DNA of 64,000 bases from Cupriavidus laharis (GCF_914271435.1 NZ_CAJZAI010000002.1:372001-436000), one strand, 5' to 3'. Counted from the first letter of the stretch, positions 45,401 to 54,162 are shown. Notes: generated by a model from the letters alone, not told the origin. A program made the numbers and translations.

Positions 45401-46435
45401 AACGCGTTAGCGGGAGCCGCTGGCGCTGGGGCAGCGTCGCTGTCGGGAGGGAAGCTGAGCGAGCTGAGCAACGCCGTGGCTAGCGGTGCCGATACCGGCA
45501 GCGCGGCACTGAACGAGACCCTGGGCAACATCGCCGCGAACATCGTGGCGGGGGGCATCGGGGCGGTAGTGGGCGGAGGATCCGGTGCGTCCATGGCGGC
45601 GAATGTGGACCGCTACAATCGACAGTTGCACCCGGATGAGAAGCAACTTGCGAAGAAGATGGCTGCGAATAGCGGTGGCAAGTACACAACAGAGCAGATC
45701 GAAGCGCAAATGCGGCTGTCTGATCGTGTAGATATGAATGGAAAGGTGCTGGAGTACGGTACGCCCGACCAGATCAACGCTGCAACGACAAAGCAAACAG
45801 ATGGCGGTGTAACGTGGACTTCGGTGGCCGGCACAACGCAGATCCGAGAAGTACAAGCGCAGCCGGATGCAGGGATCATTGCCTACATCCAGTCGCAACA
45901 GAAGACTATGCAAGGTGATGTGCCCTATACGAGCCGGCTTGACTTCGGCAACGTATCGAAAACTAGCAACTCGCCTGGAACCTTGCCGACTGCGAAGTGT
46001 GGGGCTGGGCAGGCGAACTGCGCTGCTGGCTTGCCTGCAGGGTATACACAACAGGAAATTACCCAGAGGCGTACTGATGTAGCTGATATGGCTAGCTACG
46101 TTGGCACTCAAGCTGGCCGGATTGGTGCAACCTCCGCAGCAATAGCAGTAGGTTCACCAAACCCTGTAGTGGCGGCTACAGCCGGCGCTATAGCGGGCGC
46201 AGCGACGACGACAGGCTTAGCTGCCGGTGCGGTCGAGCAAATAGTACGACCGGACGTAGGACAGTATACAGCGGAGAATCTCCTTGGATTGGGCGGCTAC
46301 TACTTGGGCGAACGCTTTCCAATGGCAGGTCCAGTAATCAATGAAGCTGGAGAGGCAATAAAGGCAACAAACACGATGAATTCCGTGAAAGCATGGATTA
46401 ATGAGCAGTGGACCAAGCGCACCACTGAAAAATAA
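39449..46435 (+). CDS. Filamentous haemagglutinin/CdiA-like exoprotein, main part with C-terminal region
   Basis: This frame (codons from 39441 belong to the same protein as the gene at 37981) encodes 2328 aa. Order in the joined protein: FHA-1 type beta-helix repeats to about residue 1035; a non-repeat insert (about 1040-1290, rich in Trp/Tyr/Pro) where CdiA proteins carry the receptor-binding and YP parts; FHA-2 repeats (about 1570-2110, GRDIN-type units); a pretoxin zone; a NRQLHPDE motif at about 2546; and a roughly 270-residue C-terminal region of lower GC content. That region has a long Ala/Gly-rich hydrophobic stretch (about 2714-2755). The initiator listed here (GTG 39449) is not a credible natural start. 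It is directly followed by a small membrane protein gene. Confidence 0.85.
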   Translation: MAGTSGAQVNGATVLNQGGAITSGGALAVAGTQAVNNTGGTLAGTGATTVAGSSIVNRSGVMGSVQDSLTLTGALDNTSGKALAAKDLNVGGGAIVNDHGQLSATQALKADTAGQALINTSGVIAGASVQADTGLFDSRAGVVQSTGLLMVDTHGQLYDNGNGGLTVANGPLTLTTGVFSNRAGTVSAQQSAKVTATTFDNTGGKFVTGGPLDVTADSLANIDGYLATNSDAKLRIAAMLDNTGGFTHAGGLLDTQASTVVNRNTLGGTDAAPKGMEGGSVQITANAIENIDGALRADTAMTVGAATLDNTRGEATSGGTAQLNVGATTNTDGLLAANTRLGIEGDRLTGDGIVQSQGDLGLKLTSDFTNTKTLAAAGRLDLDTRGDVNNTGKIGAGVLNLHGRNITNDGELLGQTSNTIRADQAVLNRGLIDGGAVRVEGGTTVTNLDRIYGDSVSIGAGQQILNDINPATGNGAVIASRVGDVNLGAPDIVNREHALILSSQDLNVGGALDAEGKATGQANSLTNASATIDVAGNANINAASIRNENSHFETQVNDTGVVNTITYRLKGSDQDIDPSTAIFWDWKRGAPDDAHPATDLGWLYQDGNERGAYRWLILPSTQYPFSQFGPPFDWSRLPDGTTGPNRGYYDAVEGDNSFLPAEQWTPVGLALAQFSQTDNVGNVVAVTDEHFYYRPDDVIWDKLGVQRPSSAPPAFQAPCASDAPASCQAAYQAYQTWRQANFAQYQALNDKIKTFNLDFHSRVVRDFYSVNEQTRTRDEVVKSTDPARILVGGNAALNGNVINDKSEIAVGGTLTVPGAVDDRGYTGTRIESITGTQDWNYINYGVNDPDRRSDSGTLPPLNLTLPLVLATGTALEHQTVTGTGTTVAGKIGVGPIANAPTMTQVSLNTGGASAGGRLGGDAIRTVTPSLAVPNNALFQVHAEPGARYLIETDPRFTDQRQWLSSDYMLTQLGQDPSRVLKRLGDGFYEARLVADAVMLGTGQRFVGDYTDNEAQYKALMQSGIEFGKQFSLHVGTALPPEQMQALTSDIVWLVEKTVTLPDGSTQQVLVPQVYLKLREADLKGDGTIITARNMAIQTDGDVKNSGAIAARDVMLIDAGNIRNDRGTLAAGAMGLNARQDIDNLAGKISADKLAATAGRDINLTTTTASASNTQGQSSASRTVISGISSLDVGDAVLVAGRDINNTAASVTASGSLGMGAGRDINLDTVQVGVQRDTAADAKNRTSVARSTEIGTQITGGDVALAAGRDVNATAAYVNAEGALAVGAGRDINVKAGQASVSVRDEQSRESGGFMSKTSTHTIDAKSHTEALGSTFSGDTVDMNAGRDMTITGSTVAATHDVNLGAGNNMTIDTAETTSSAYSFKEEKKSGFGATGSGLSYGNRDQKDTTNDRGTQQVGSLVGSTDGSVHMTAGSTLKVTGSDLIAKQDVTGIGADVTIEAAQNRQHHDEAHEVKQSGFTLGGSGGAIGAAINAGSKISSASKSEDGRASALWGIAAARDVADTGAALAQAGGNPLAGAAATLSWGTSQSKQTLTEDSTSHNGSTVSAGGTAAFIATGVDANGNKTAGDLNIIGSNIDANKVALGAKHDVNVVSATDSDESHSTNKSSSASVGVSYGAQGFGVSASASMAKGNSDSQGTTQVNSHVTGKESVTIVSGNDTNILGGTVSGGKVVGDVGGNLNLASRQDTGESHARQQSMGGGFSISQGGGSASFSASKGKADGSYANVTEQSGIYAGEGGFDLNVKGNTDLKGAVIASEASKDKNSLTTGTLTWSDIANHSDYSATSMGISGGGTMGTPNSQNNSGPTSGKNTGGISPMIPQHKSGSEDGVAQAAVADGTITIKDEANQKQDLATLKRDTTGTNSQVGNNPDLEKLLNKQADMMAAAQAAGEAVAKTVGDIAKSKFDDANKRYTAAAEANKLNPSAENQAAMEAAQADIEGWKDGGSYRAALHTAGGALIAGLGGGNALAGAAGAGAASLSGGKLSELSNAVASGADTGSAALNETLGNIAANIVAGGIGAVVGGGSGASMAANVDRYNRQLHPDEKQLAKKMAANSGGKYTTEQIEAQMRLSDRVDMNGKVLEYGTPDQINAATTKQTDGGVTWTSVAGTTQIREVQAQPDAGIIAYIQSQQKTMQGDVPYTSRLDFGNVSKTSNSPGTLPTAKCGAGQANCAAGLPAGYTQQEITQRRTDVADMASYVGTQAGRIGATSAAIAVGSPNPVVAATAGAIAGAATTTGLAAGAVEQIVRPDVGQYTAENLLGLGGYYLGERFPMAGPVINEAGEAIKATNTMNSVKAWINEQWTKRTTEK

Positions 46436-46696
46436 ATGAAATTAATCGAAGACGGAAATTTAACGGCGACCGTACGAGGTGCTCTGATAGTGATCGGAGC
46501 TATTCTCATATTCGGAGGACTTGGAGTCGAAGCCATCCCCAATTGGCTTGGAATTATCGTCTTTCTTTTTGGGATAGTCGCCATCTTCGTTGGCGGAATT
46601 AGTTCTCGCGCAAAAATGATTGGCCTTAAACCATTTGGCAAGTCAGAGTGGCGTAAGGCAAAAGAGACCTATCAAAAAGAGAAGGACGATAAATAA
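46436..46696 (+). CDS. Small two-helix membrane protein, candidate immunity protein
   Basis: 86 aa. Two hydrophobic helices (about 15-32, GALIVIGAILIFGGLGV; about 38-54, LGIIVFLFGIVAIFVGG) and a Lys-rich C-terminal tail. No family recognised. Its ATG follows the TAA of the haemagglutinin gene without a gap, and its base composition is much richer in A and T than the flanking genes. Position between the cdiA-like and cdiB-like genes is where the immunity gene sits in Burkholderia-type loci. Function as immunity protein is inferred from position only. Confidence 0.7.
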   Translation: MKLIEDGNLTATVRGALIVIGAILIFGGLGVEAIPNWLGIIVFLFGIVAIFVGGISSRAKMIGLKPFGKSEWRKAKETYQKEKDDK

Positions 46697-46746
46697 CAAG
46701 CTACTTGCATAAGTTCCACTTCCCGGTCGACCAAACGTAGCAATAC

Positions 46747-48477
46747 ATGCCGATTAAGCACACAAGCGCGCGCCGCAAGGCGCGCGGTGTCTCCCCTTTT
46801 GTCCCATTTTTCCTGTCGCTACCCTCGCTGGCCGTGGCCCAGGCCCTGCCGTTCTTCCCGAACGTCACGCCAAACGACGCCATCGAGCGCCGCCAGGAGC
46901 AGCAGCAAGAAGCCGCCAAGCAGCGCGCCATGGCCCGCCCGGACGTGCTCTCGCCCACCGCCGCCGAGCCCGCGCCGTCCGGCCCGCTGCTCCTCCCCAC
47001 CGAGGCGCCCTGCTTCCCGATCAGGTCCGTGACATGGGAGGGCGCCGAAGATTTCCCCTGGCTGCAGAGCGAGGTCGGCATCCTGGTCGGCCAGTGCGTC
47101 GGCAAGCAGGGACTGGAGGCGATCCAGGACTACTTCTCCGCCCGCCTGGTCAGCCAAGGCTACATGACCACGCGCGTGCTGATCCCCGACCAGCACCTCG
47201 CCAGCGGCGAGTTGCGCCTGCGTGTCGTGGCCGGCCACATCACCGGCATCCAGTCCGAGGGCACCGCCGGCTGGTGGCGCACCGCCCTGCCGACCGGCCC
47301 CGGCGGCCTGGTGAACCAGCGTGACGTGGACCAGGGCATGGAGAACATCCGCCGCCTGCAGGGCCAGGCCGATGCCAGCATCGACCTCGTGCCCGGCGAG
47401 ACCCCCGGGGCCACCGACCTGGTGATCAAGCCCGGCACCGGCAAGCGCTGGCACGCGCTCGTCACGGGTGACAACGGCGGCCTGGACAACACCGGCAAGT
47501 ACCAGATGGGCGGCACGCTCACCGTGGACTCGCCGCTCTTCCTCTACGACAGCCTGACGATCTCCGGCAACACCAATGCCAACGTCGGCAACGGTGCCGC
47601 CGGCACGCGCTCGTCGGCCATCAACTACAGCATCCCCTTCGGCTACTGGAATGCGTTCTTCAACGCCAACCAGTCGCGCTACAAGCAAACGGTGGCGGGC
47701 TTCGAGGAAGACATCGTGTATGGCGGGCGCAATACGCAGATCGAGGCGGGCCTCGGCTACGTGCCGTTCCGCAACGCGTCGGGCAAGACCAGTCTCTATG
47801 GCAAGGTGTTCCGCAAGACCGCGCACACCGCCATCAACGGCCAGGACATCCCGGTGCAATCCCGGGATTTTGTCGGCTACGAGGTCGGTGCCGCCCACCG
47901 CCAGTATTTCGGCGCCAACGTGCTGGATCTGGGCGTCGGCTGGCGCGCCTCGCTGCCCAGCCATTCGAAGGAGCCTGGCTTCGTGCTGGGCGAGCCGAAC
48001 TGGGATGGCAAGTCCGAGATCCTGCTGGCCAATGCCGGGCTGATGGTGCCGTTCCAGGTCAGCGGGCAGCGCCTGCGCTACCAGGGCAATGTGCGAGCCC
48101 AGTATGCGCGCACACGCGTCCTGCCATCCGACTACTTCACCATCGGCAACCGCTACTCGGTGCGTGGCTTCGATGAGCAGCTGACGCTCGCCGCCGAGAA
48201 CGGTGTCACGATGCGCAACGACCTCGCGTGGCAGCTTGGTAATTCCGGACAGGAGGCCTTCATCGGCTTCGACATGGGCCATGTGAGCGGCCCGTCCGCC
48301 GCGTTCCTGGTGGGCCTGACACTGATGGGCGCCGTGATCGGGGCGAGAGGACGCTGGGCGGCGAGCCGCTACGCCGCCCTGACCTACGAAGTCACCCTCG
48401 GCTGGCCGGTCAGGAAGCCGGAATTCTTCCGCACCCACTCGCCCAATATCGCCGCGCAGATCGGGCTTGAATTCTGA
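46747..48477 (+). CDS. TpsB/CdiB two-partner secretion outer-membrane transporter
   Basis: 576 aa. Signal peptide (FVPFFLSLPSLAVAQA), a Gln/Ala-rich linker helix (ERRQEQQQEAAKQRA), POTRA domains (about 80-225; CFPIRSVTWEGAEDF, YFSARLVSQGYMTTRVLIPDQ, GELRLRVVAGHI) and a C-terminal 16-strand barrel with the conserved IGNRYSVRGFDEQLTL (VRGF motif in loop L6) and final Phe in QIGLEF. It exports the haemagglutinin encoded upstream. The gene order exoprotein - small protein - transporter is the Burkholderia bcpA-I-B order, not the B-A-I order of E. coli. Confidence 0.92.
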   Translation: MPIKHTSARRKARGVSPFVPFFLSLPSLAVAQALPFFPNVTPNDAIERRQEQQQEAAKQRAMARPDVLSPTAAEPAPSGPLLLPTEAPCFPIRSVTWEGAEDFPWLQSEVGILVGQCVGKQGLEAIQDYFSARLVSQGYMTTRVLIPDQHLASGELRLRVVAGHITGIQSEGTAGWWRTALPTGPGGLVNQRDVDQGMENIRRLQGQADASIDLVPGETPGATDLVIKPGTGKRWHALVTGDNGGLDNTGKYQMGGTLTVDSPLFLYDSLTISGNTNANVGNGAAGTRSSAINYSIPFGYWNAFFNANQSRYKQTVAGFEEDIVYGGRNTQIEAGLGYVPFRNASGKTSLYGKVFRKTAHTAINGQDIPVQSRDFVGYEVGAAHRQYFGANVLDLGVGWRASLPSHSKEPGFVLGEPNWDGKSEILLANAGLMVPFQVSGQRLRYQGNVRAQYARTRVLPSDYFTIGNRYSVRGFDEQLTLAAENGVTMRNDLAWQLGNSGQEAFIGFDMGHVSGPSAAFLVGLTLMGAVIGARGRWAASRYAALTYEVTLGWPVRKPEFFRTHSPNIAAQIGLEF

Positions 48478-48482
48478 ATACC

Positions 48483-50075
48483 TCAGCCGGACCGCACATC
48501 GGCCGCCGGCCCCTCGAGCACAAAGCGGTTTCGCCCGGCCCGCTTGGCCTGGTACATCGCACTGTCGGCCCGATGCAGCAGCGGCTCGAGTCGCGACGCA
48601 TCGGGCGTCGCGCAGACCGCACCGACGCTGATCGTCACAAACGGCTGCACGGGCGTTCCGTTATGCGGTATGCCGAGATCGCGCACCGCCGCGACCATGG
48701 CCCGGGCCACGGCTCGGGTGTCTTCCTGCGTCGACGCAGGCAGTACCACCGCGAATTCTTCGCCGCCGAGGCGCGCACAGAACTGCGCGCCTGCCAGCAC
48801 CCGCGTCAGCGCGGCAGCCACCTGGCGCAGGCATTCGTCGCCACGAGGGTGGCCATACAGGTCGTTGTACTGTTTGAACAGGTCCACGTCCAGGATCAGC
48901 AGTCCCATCTCCTCGCGCCGTTCAAACGCGCGGATCACGGCGGCCATCGCCTCGCGCTGGAAGTAGCGGCGGTTCGGGATGCCGGTCAGGGCGTCGATAT
49001 CCAGGTCCGCCTGCACGCGTGACAGTTGTTCCTCGGTCTGCCCGAGCCTGGCCGTCAGCGCCAGTTCGCGCGACTGGTAGCGGCTGATGTCGAGCAGGAA
49101 GACCAGTGTGCCGATGCGCTTGCCGTCCATGCGGGTCACGGCTTCCGCAGTGAGCTCGAAATGCGCGCCAGGCGGCACGAACGGGCGCACGGCGCGTTCC
49201 TTGCCTGCACCCTGCGGGCCCAGGAACACCTCCTCCCAGCCGGCGGGCACTGGCTGCCCGCGGCACAGCTGCGGCACCAGCCGTGCGGCGGCCGGGTTGT
49301 ACTCGACGACCCTGCCGTCGGCACCGAGGACCACGCATCCCTCGCCCAGCGCGTCGAACACGCGCAGGCGCGCGTAGTGGCCGATATCGTCGAGGTGCCT
49401 GCGCAACCCGCAGAACCAGACCAGCACAGCCATCAGCGAAAACGTGGCGGGTATCAGGTCGCCGCCAAGCGGCCCGGTCCAGCGCAGCAGGTAGGCGATA
49501 TGGGTCAGCAGCGGCAGCGCCAGGCTGCCCGCCAGCACCGCGCGCCCGCGCCGCGACAGGGCGTCATTGGGGACCTCGGCCGTGACAAGGAAATAGAAAC
49601 CCAGCGCAAGCAGCAGGTATGACCAGGCCGCAATGACGCCATAGCCGATGCCGTGTTCGAAGACGGCACCCGGGGCCACGCCCGGCGGCATCAGTGTGAT
49701 CCTGGTCCAGACCAGGTGGTGATGCGAATTGGTCAGGACCAGCACCACGGTCAGCACGGCCACCAGTATCGGCACCGACAGCAACGACCACGGCACCACA
49801 TAGCGCGGCCGGCTCAGGTGAACCATCGCCACCAGCCAGCCGATCGGCACGGCCACGATGCCGAAATACTGGATCTCAGACCACAGTATCCGCCCGGCCA
49901 GGTCCGCCGAACTGATCTCGAGCAGCCGCCCGCCGCTCCAGATCACCACGCCGCCGGCCAGCACCAGGAACGCCTGGATGGTCGGATCATCACGCCGCGG
50001 CCATGCCGCGACGGCCATGCCAATACTGCACACCACGGCAATGGTCAGGCAAAGAACGAGAGGATACGATGGCAT
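48483..50075 (-). CDS. Seven-helix membrane diguanylate cyclase
   Basis: 530 aa. Seven hydrophobic helices (about 1-225) match the N-terminal 7TM sensor of histidine kinases (LWSEIQYFGIVAVPIGWL), then a PAS-like domain (about 235-345; ALGEGCVVLGADGRVVEYNPAA) and a GGDEF domain (about 370-520). The active-site motif is intact: GGEEF, with DVDLFKQYNDLYGHPRGDECL ahead of it seen as DVDLFKQYNDLYGH. No RxxD inhibitory site precedes GGEEF. It should make c-di-GMP in response to an unknown ligand. It is convergent with the cdiB-like gene, 5 nt away. Confidence 0.9.
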   Translation of the reverse strand: MPSYPLVLCLTIAVVCSIGMAVAAWPRRDDPTIQAFLVLAGGVVIWSGGRLLEISSADLAGRILWSEIQYFGIVAVPIGWLVAMVHLSRPRYVVPWSLLSVPILVAVLTVVLVLTNSHHHLVWTRITLMPPGVAPGAVFEHGIGYGVIAAWSYLLLALGFYFLVTAEVPNDALSRRGRAVLAGSLALPLLTHIAYLLRWTGPLGGDLIPATFSLMAVLVWFCGLRRHLDDIGHYARLRVFDALGEGCVVLGADGRVVEYNPAAARLVPQLCRGQPVPAGWEEVFLGPQGAGKERAVRPFVPPGAHFELTAEAVTRMDGKRIGTLVFLLDISRYQSRELALTARLGQTEEQLSRVQADLDIDALTGIPNRRYFQREAMAAVIRAFERREEMGLLILDVDLFKQYNDLYGHPRGDECLRQVAAALTRVLAGAQFCARLGGEEFAVVLPASTQEDTRAVARAMVAAVRDLGIPHNGTPVQPFVTISVGAVCATPDASRLEPLLHRADSAMYQAKRAGRNRFVLEGPAADVRSG

Positions 50076-50207
50076 GGGAGCCGGCTTCTATTTCCCGATC
50101 ACGACGTGAACCGTGATTTCCATGTTGATGTCGGTTGCAGTCCGGATTCGCTGCCGCCGGGCGACGGTTCGCCCAGATGCACAGGAAGAGACACAACAGG
50201 GCATAGA

Positions 50208-51629
50208 TTATCCCTCCACCCTCTCCGTCCGATGCGCCACGGCCTTCGCCTCCTGCGGCGACAACTGCATGAAGATCCACGCCGACGCGCACGTGATTAG
50301 CCCCATGCAAATGAACGTGGCATGAAACGCCGGCAGCACGCCTGACGGCAGGTTGCCGAAGCCCCGCTCGAACGTCGTCAGCAGCGCTCCCGCCGATGTA
50401 ACCGCCAGGCTCATCGACAGCATCTGCACCATCGACAGCATGCTGTTGCCGCTGCTGGCGCCGGTGCCGCTCAGGTCCTTGAGGGTGACGGTGTTCATTG
50501 CGGTGAACTGGATCGAGTTGACCATGCCGAAAAGCGCCAGCAGCGGGATGACCATCCACAGCGGCCGCTGCGGCGTGATCAGCGCAAACGCGGCCATCAC
50601 AACGCCGACCGCAAAGGTGTTGGTGACCAGCACGCGGCGATAGCCGTGGCGCTCGATCAGCCGGGTGGCGAGGCGCTTGGACGCCATGCCTGCCGCTGTG
50701 ACGGGCAACATCATCAGGCCGGCGTCGAACGGTGAGTAGTCCAGGCTCACCTGCAAGGTCAGCGGGATCAGGAAGGGCATCGAGCCATTGCCGATGCGCG
50801 CGAACAGGTTGCCGAGCAAGCCCACGCTGAAGCTATGGATGCGGAACAGCCGCAGCGCGAAGAGCGGCTGGCGCCAGCGGCCCGCATGCAGCACATAGGC
50901 CGTCAGCGCGGCCATGCTGGCGATCAGCAGCATCAGCACGGTCGCATGCTGGAAGCCCAGGTCGGCCAGCCCGTCCAGCGAGAACGACAGCGCCAGCATC
51001 GCGACGGCGAGCAGCACATAGCCGGTGATGTCGAAACGGCCGATGCCAGCCTGCCTCGCATTGGGCATGTAGCGGACCGTCGCCAGCGCACCCAGGATGC
51101 CGACGGGGACGTTGATCAGGAAGATCCAGTGCCACGACAGCGCCTGCGTGAGCCAGCCGCCCAGCGTCGGGCCGATCAGCGGGCCGATCATGCCCGGGAT
51201 GGCGACAAAGCTGAGCGCCTGCAGGTACTGGTCGCGCGGGAACGTGCGCAGGACCGAGAGCCTGCCTACCGGCAGCAGCATGGCGCCGCCAACGCCCTGC
51301 ACTACGCGCGCGGCCACCAGGAAGGGCAGCGTGCCGGCATACGCGCACAGCAGCGAACCGAGCACGAACAGCGCAATCGCGGTCTGGAAGATGGTGCGCG
51401 TGCCGAAGCGGTCGGCCAGCCAGCCCGACGCCGGGATGATCACGGCCATGGTGAGCGAGTACGCGATCACGACCGACTGCATGCGCAGCGGGCTTTCGCC
51501 GAGGCTGCGCGCCATGGACGGCAGCGCGGTGTTGACGATGGTGGAATCGAGCGTCTGCATGAAGAAGCCGACCGCCACGACCCACAGCATGATGCGGCGG
51601 GTGTGGTCGTCAGGCATGGGCGTGGTCAT
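50208..51629 (-). CDS. DHA2 (EmrB/QacA type) drug exporter
   Basis: 473 aa, 14 hydrophobic segments. DHA2 marks are FFMQTLDSTIVNTALPSMA in helix 1, motif A SGWLADRFGTRTIF, and motif C AIPGMIGPLIGPTLGGWL. Closest recognisable relative is MdtD/YegB. Exports drugs or toxic organics with H+ antiport. ATG 51629 follows a GGAG box. It lies 87 nt downstream of the TonB-dependent receptor on the same strand and may be cotranscribed. Confidence 0.9.
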   Translation of the reverse strand: MTTPMPDDHTRRIMLWVVAVGFFMQTLDSTIVNTALPSMARSLGESPLRMQSVVIAYSLTMAVIIPASGWLADRFGTRTIFQTAIALFVLGSLLCAYAGTLPFLVAARVVQGVGGAMLLPVGRLSVLRTFPRDQYLQALSFVAIPGMIGPLIGPTLGGWLTQALSWHWIFLINVPVGILGALATVRYMPNARQAGIGRFDITGYVLLAVAMLALSFSLDGLADLGFQHATVLMLLIASMAALTAYVLHAGRWRQPLFALRLFRIHSFSVGLLGNLFARIGNGSMPFLIPLTLQVSLDYSPFDAGLMMLPVTAAGMASKRLATRLIERHGYRRVLVTNTFAVGVVMAAFALITPQRPLWMVIPLLALFGMVNSIQFTAMNTVTLKDLSGTGASSGNSMLSMVQMLSMSLAVTSAGALLTTFERGFGNLPSGVLPAFHATFICMGLITCASAWIFMQLSPQEAKAVAHRTERVEG

Positions 51630-51716
51630 GGCTGCGTACTCCGGTGCTGGCCGGCATGCCGGCCAAAGCCGCAACCTTAGGCCGGCGGAGGGTGGCGTGG
51701 CAAGTCCGTGCGTGGC

Positions 51717-53912
51717 TTACATCGCCGCACGCAGGCCAATGAAGAAGCGCCGGCCCGGCGCCGGTTCGAAATACCGGCCATTGGCTTCGTTGACGATCAC
51801 CGAGCCGATGTACTTGCGGTCCGTAACGTTGTCGATGCGGCCGAAGGCGAACAGCCGTGTCTTGCCGATGCGGAATTCGTAGCCGGCACGCAGGTTGAAG
51901 GTGGCATAGCCGGGCGCGGCCTGGGTGTTGAGGTCGTCGGCATAGATGCGGCTGTCCACGTGCATTTCCGCGCCCAGCACGAGCGGCGGCAGCGGCCGCC
52001 ATGCGATGTCCAGGTTCAGGCTGTGCCGTGCCGTGCCGGGCAGCCGGTTGCCGGCATTGACGGTCTGTCCCTGCGCGTTGAGGAACGATTCGCCGAAGTA
52101 GGCGGACAGATAGGTGTAGGCCAGGCCAGTCTCGAACCGGCTGCCTGCCACGCCATCGGCCGACGCGCCCACCTGCGCGCCGAAGCCGCCGCGCCACGCC
52201 AGCTCCAGGCCGCGCCGGCGCACGCCATCGACGTTCTGGTAGACGGTGCGGCCGGCGTTGTTCGACAAGGGCACCACCTCGTCATGGCTGTCGGCATCGA
52301 ACAGCGCCGCCTCCAGCCGCTGGCGCTGCTGCTGCCACTTGACGCCGATCTCGCCCTGGCGGCTGGTGGAGGCCTGCAGCCCCAGGTTGCTGCCGGCGCC
52401 GCCCGGCCCGTAAGCCACCTCGGTCAGCGTGGGCGTTTCGAAGCCGCGGCCGAGATTGGCGTAGACGTTCAGCGTGTCGAGCGCATGCCAGACCATGCCC
52501 AGCACCGGGCTGACATTGTTGTACGTGGTGGAGCCGCTGTCGTCCGGGCTGGCGGCGGTGATGAAATGATCGTCGATGCTCAGCCTCACCCGGCTTGCCC
52601 GCACGCCGCCCACCAGCTCCCAGGACGGATGGAAGCTCCAGTCGAACTGCGCGAAGGCGCCAAGGTCGCTGGCCTTGTCGGTTTCGTCGCGGCGCAGTGC
52701 GCCCTGGGTGCCGTTGTTGTTGACGAAGCCGGTGCGGCCGTCGCGCATGCCGTTGGCCTCCACGCCGGCGCTCCATTGCAGCGGCAGGCCGCCGGCAGTG
52801 GTATGCCGCGTCCACGACAGCGCCGCGCCGCCGTAGGTCCGGTCAAGGTCGACGATGCCGCCGGACGAGGTCGCGGCAATGCCGCTCATGCCCAGCCGCT
52901 GGTTGAGCTGGCGTGTACCCACATAAAGCCGCCCCTGCAGGCTGTCAGCCGCTGTCAGCTTGTGGTCCACCACCACGCCGGCCTGGGTCTGCTCGACAGT
53001 CTTGCCGGTATCGAACTGCGTGGCGGCCGGAACGGCCTGGCGCGGGTTGGCATCGGCCTGCGCGCGCGTCAGCCCCAGCGGGTCCTGCGCCAGCGGCTGG
53101 TTGAAATAGTTGAACTGGCCCGTCACGCGCGTGGCGTCGGTCGGCTGGGCCACGACCTTGGCATTGAGCTGGTAGCGGCGCGCGGCGCTGTGGTCGCGGT
53201 AGCCGTCGGTCTGGTAGGTCCACGCGTCCAGCGTGCCGCCCAGCTTGTCGTTGCCGCCGCCGAGCGCCACGCCGGCCTGCCACTGGCCGTCGGAGCCGAA
53301 GCCGGTTGAAGCGCGGCCGGTAAAACCGTCCTTCGGCGGGTCCGGCGTGAACACCTGCACCACGCCGCCCGAGGCATTGCCATACATCTGCGCGAACGGG
53401 CCGCGCAGCACCTCCACGCGGCTGGCATTGGCAAGATCGGCGGTTGCGGCCTGGCCCTGCCCGTCGGGCATGGTGGCGGGAATGCCATCCACGTACAGGC
53501 GCACGCCACGCACGCCGAATGTCGACCGTGTGCCGAAACCGCGCACGGAGAGCTGCAAGTCCTGTGAATAGTTCTGGCGATCGCGTACCGCCACGCCCGG
53601 CACGCCAGTCAGCACTTCCGACACGTTCACGAGCGGCGAGGTCGCGCGCAGCGGATCGACCGGAACGCTGTCCACCGCGGCAGGGGCATCGAACCGGCGC
53701 TGTTCGCTGCGCGATGCGCTGACCACCACATCCGGCAGCGTCGCTTCCGGCTCGCTGGCTACCGCCTTGCCGTTGGCTGCAAGTCCGGCCAGCACGCAAA
53801 AAGTCGATGCCGCCGTATGGCGCGTGACGAGGTGCCGGAGTGCCAGGATCTGCTTGCCGCCTGTTGTCATCGTTGGAGAGCGGTTGCGGGCTGGCGCGGT
53901 CGTGGAATCCAT
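51717..53912 (-). CDS. TonB-dependent outer-membrane receptor
   Basis: 731 aa. N-terminal signal region, a TonB-box-like LPDVVVSASR, plug domain (about 70-185; LTGVPGVAVRDR, LSVRGFGTRSTFGVRGVRLYV seen as LSVRGFG and GVRLYVDGIPATMPDGQG, VEVLRGPFAQMYGNASGGVV) and a 22-strand barrel ending in FFIGLRAAM. It imports a siderophore or other metal chelate using TonB energy; the ligand cannot be told. Start is uncertain: ATG 53912 or ATG 53870, neither with a clear ribosome-binding site. The 250-nt gap to the + strand flavoprotein gene (53913-54162) has an AT-rich promoter-like stretch near 53940-54040. Confidence 0.9.
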   Translation of the reverse strand: MDSTTAPARNRSPTMTTGGKQILALRHLVTRHTAASTFCVLAGLAANGKAVASEPEATLPDVVVSASRSEQRRFDAPAAVDSVPVDPLRATSPLVNVSEVLTGVPGVAVRDRQNYSQDLQLSVRGFGTRSTFGVRGVRLYVDGIPATMPDGQGQAATADLANASRVEVLRGPFAQMYGNASGGVVQVFTPDPPKDGFTGRASTGFGSDGQWQAGVALGGGNDKLGGTLDAWTYQTDGYRDHSAARRYQLNAKVVAQPTDATRVTGQFNYFNQPLAQDPLGLTRAQADANPRQAVPAATQFDTGKTVEQTQAGVVVDHKLTAADSLQGRLYVGTRQLNQRLGMSGIAATSSGGIVDLDRTYGGAALSWTRHTTAGGLPLQWSAGVEANGMRDGRTGFVNNNGTQGALRRDETDKASDLGAFAQFDWSFHPSWELVGGVRASRVRLSIDDHFITAASPDDSGSTTYNNVSPVLGMVWHALDTLNVYANLGRGFETPTLTEVAYGPGGAGSNLGLQASTSRQGEIGVKWQQQRQRLEAALFDADSHDEVVPLSNNAGRTVYQNVDGVRRRGLELAWRGGFGAQVGASADGVAGSRFETGLAYTYLSAYFGESFLNAQGQTVNAGNRLPGTARHSLNLDIAWRPLPPLVLGAEMHVDSRIYADDLNTQAAPGYATFNLRAGYEFRIGKTRLFAFGRIDNVTDRKYIGSVIVNEANGRYFEPAPGRRFFIGLRAAM

Positions 53913-54162
53913 CCGGCGCCGGGTTGGGGTGGATGCGAGATAACTTTATATGGTCTGCACCCGATTTGCCATGCGGCGGACTTGCGGGAAAACCCCTTCC
54001 CTTAATGGTGACAAACAATCAAAAAATTTCAATGACTCATTTCCGCACTGTTCACCATGCGGCGCCATCGTACCCCTAGACTTCTCTCAACGGCGGCAAC
54101 AAACCAGATGCCGCCAGCCAGTCAGGTTCAATCCATTTGCTTATTAAGTGAGGCAAGACACC

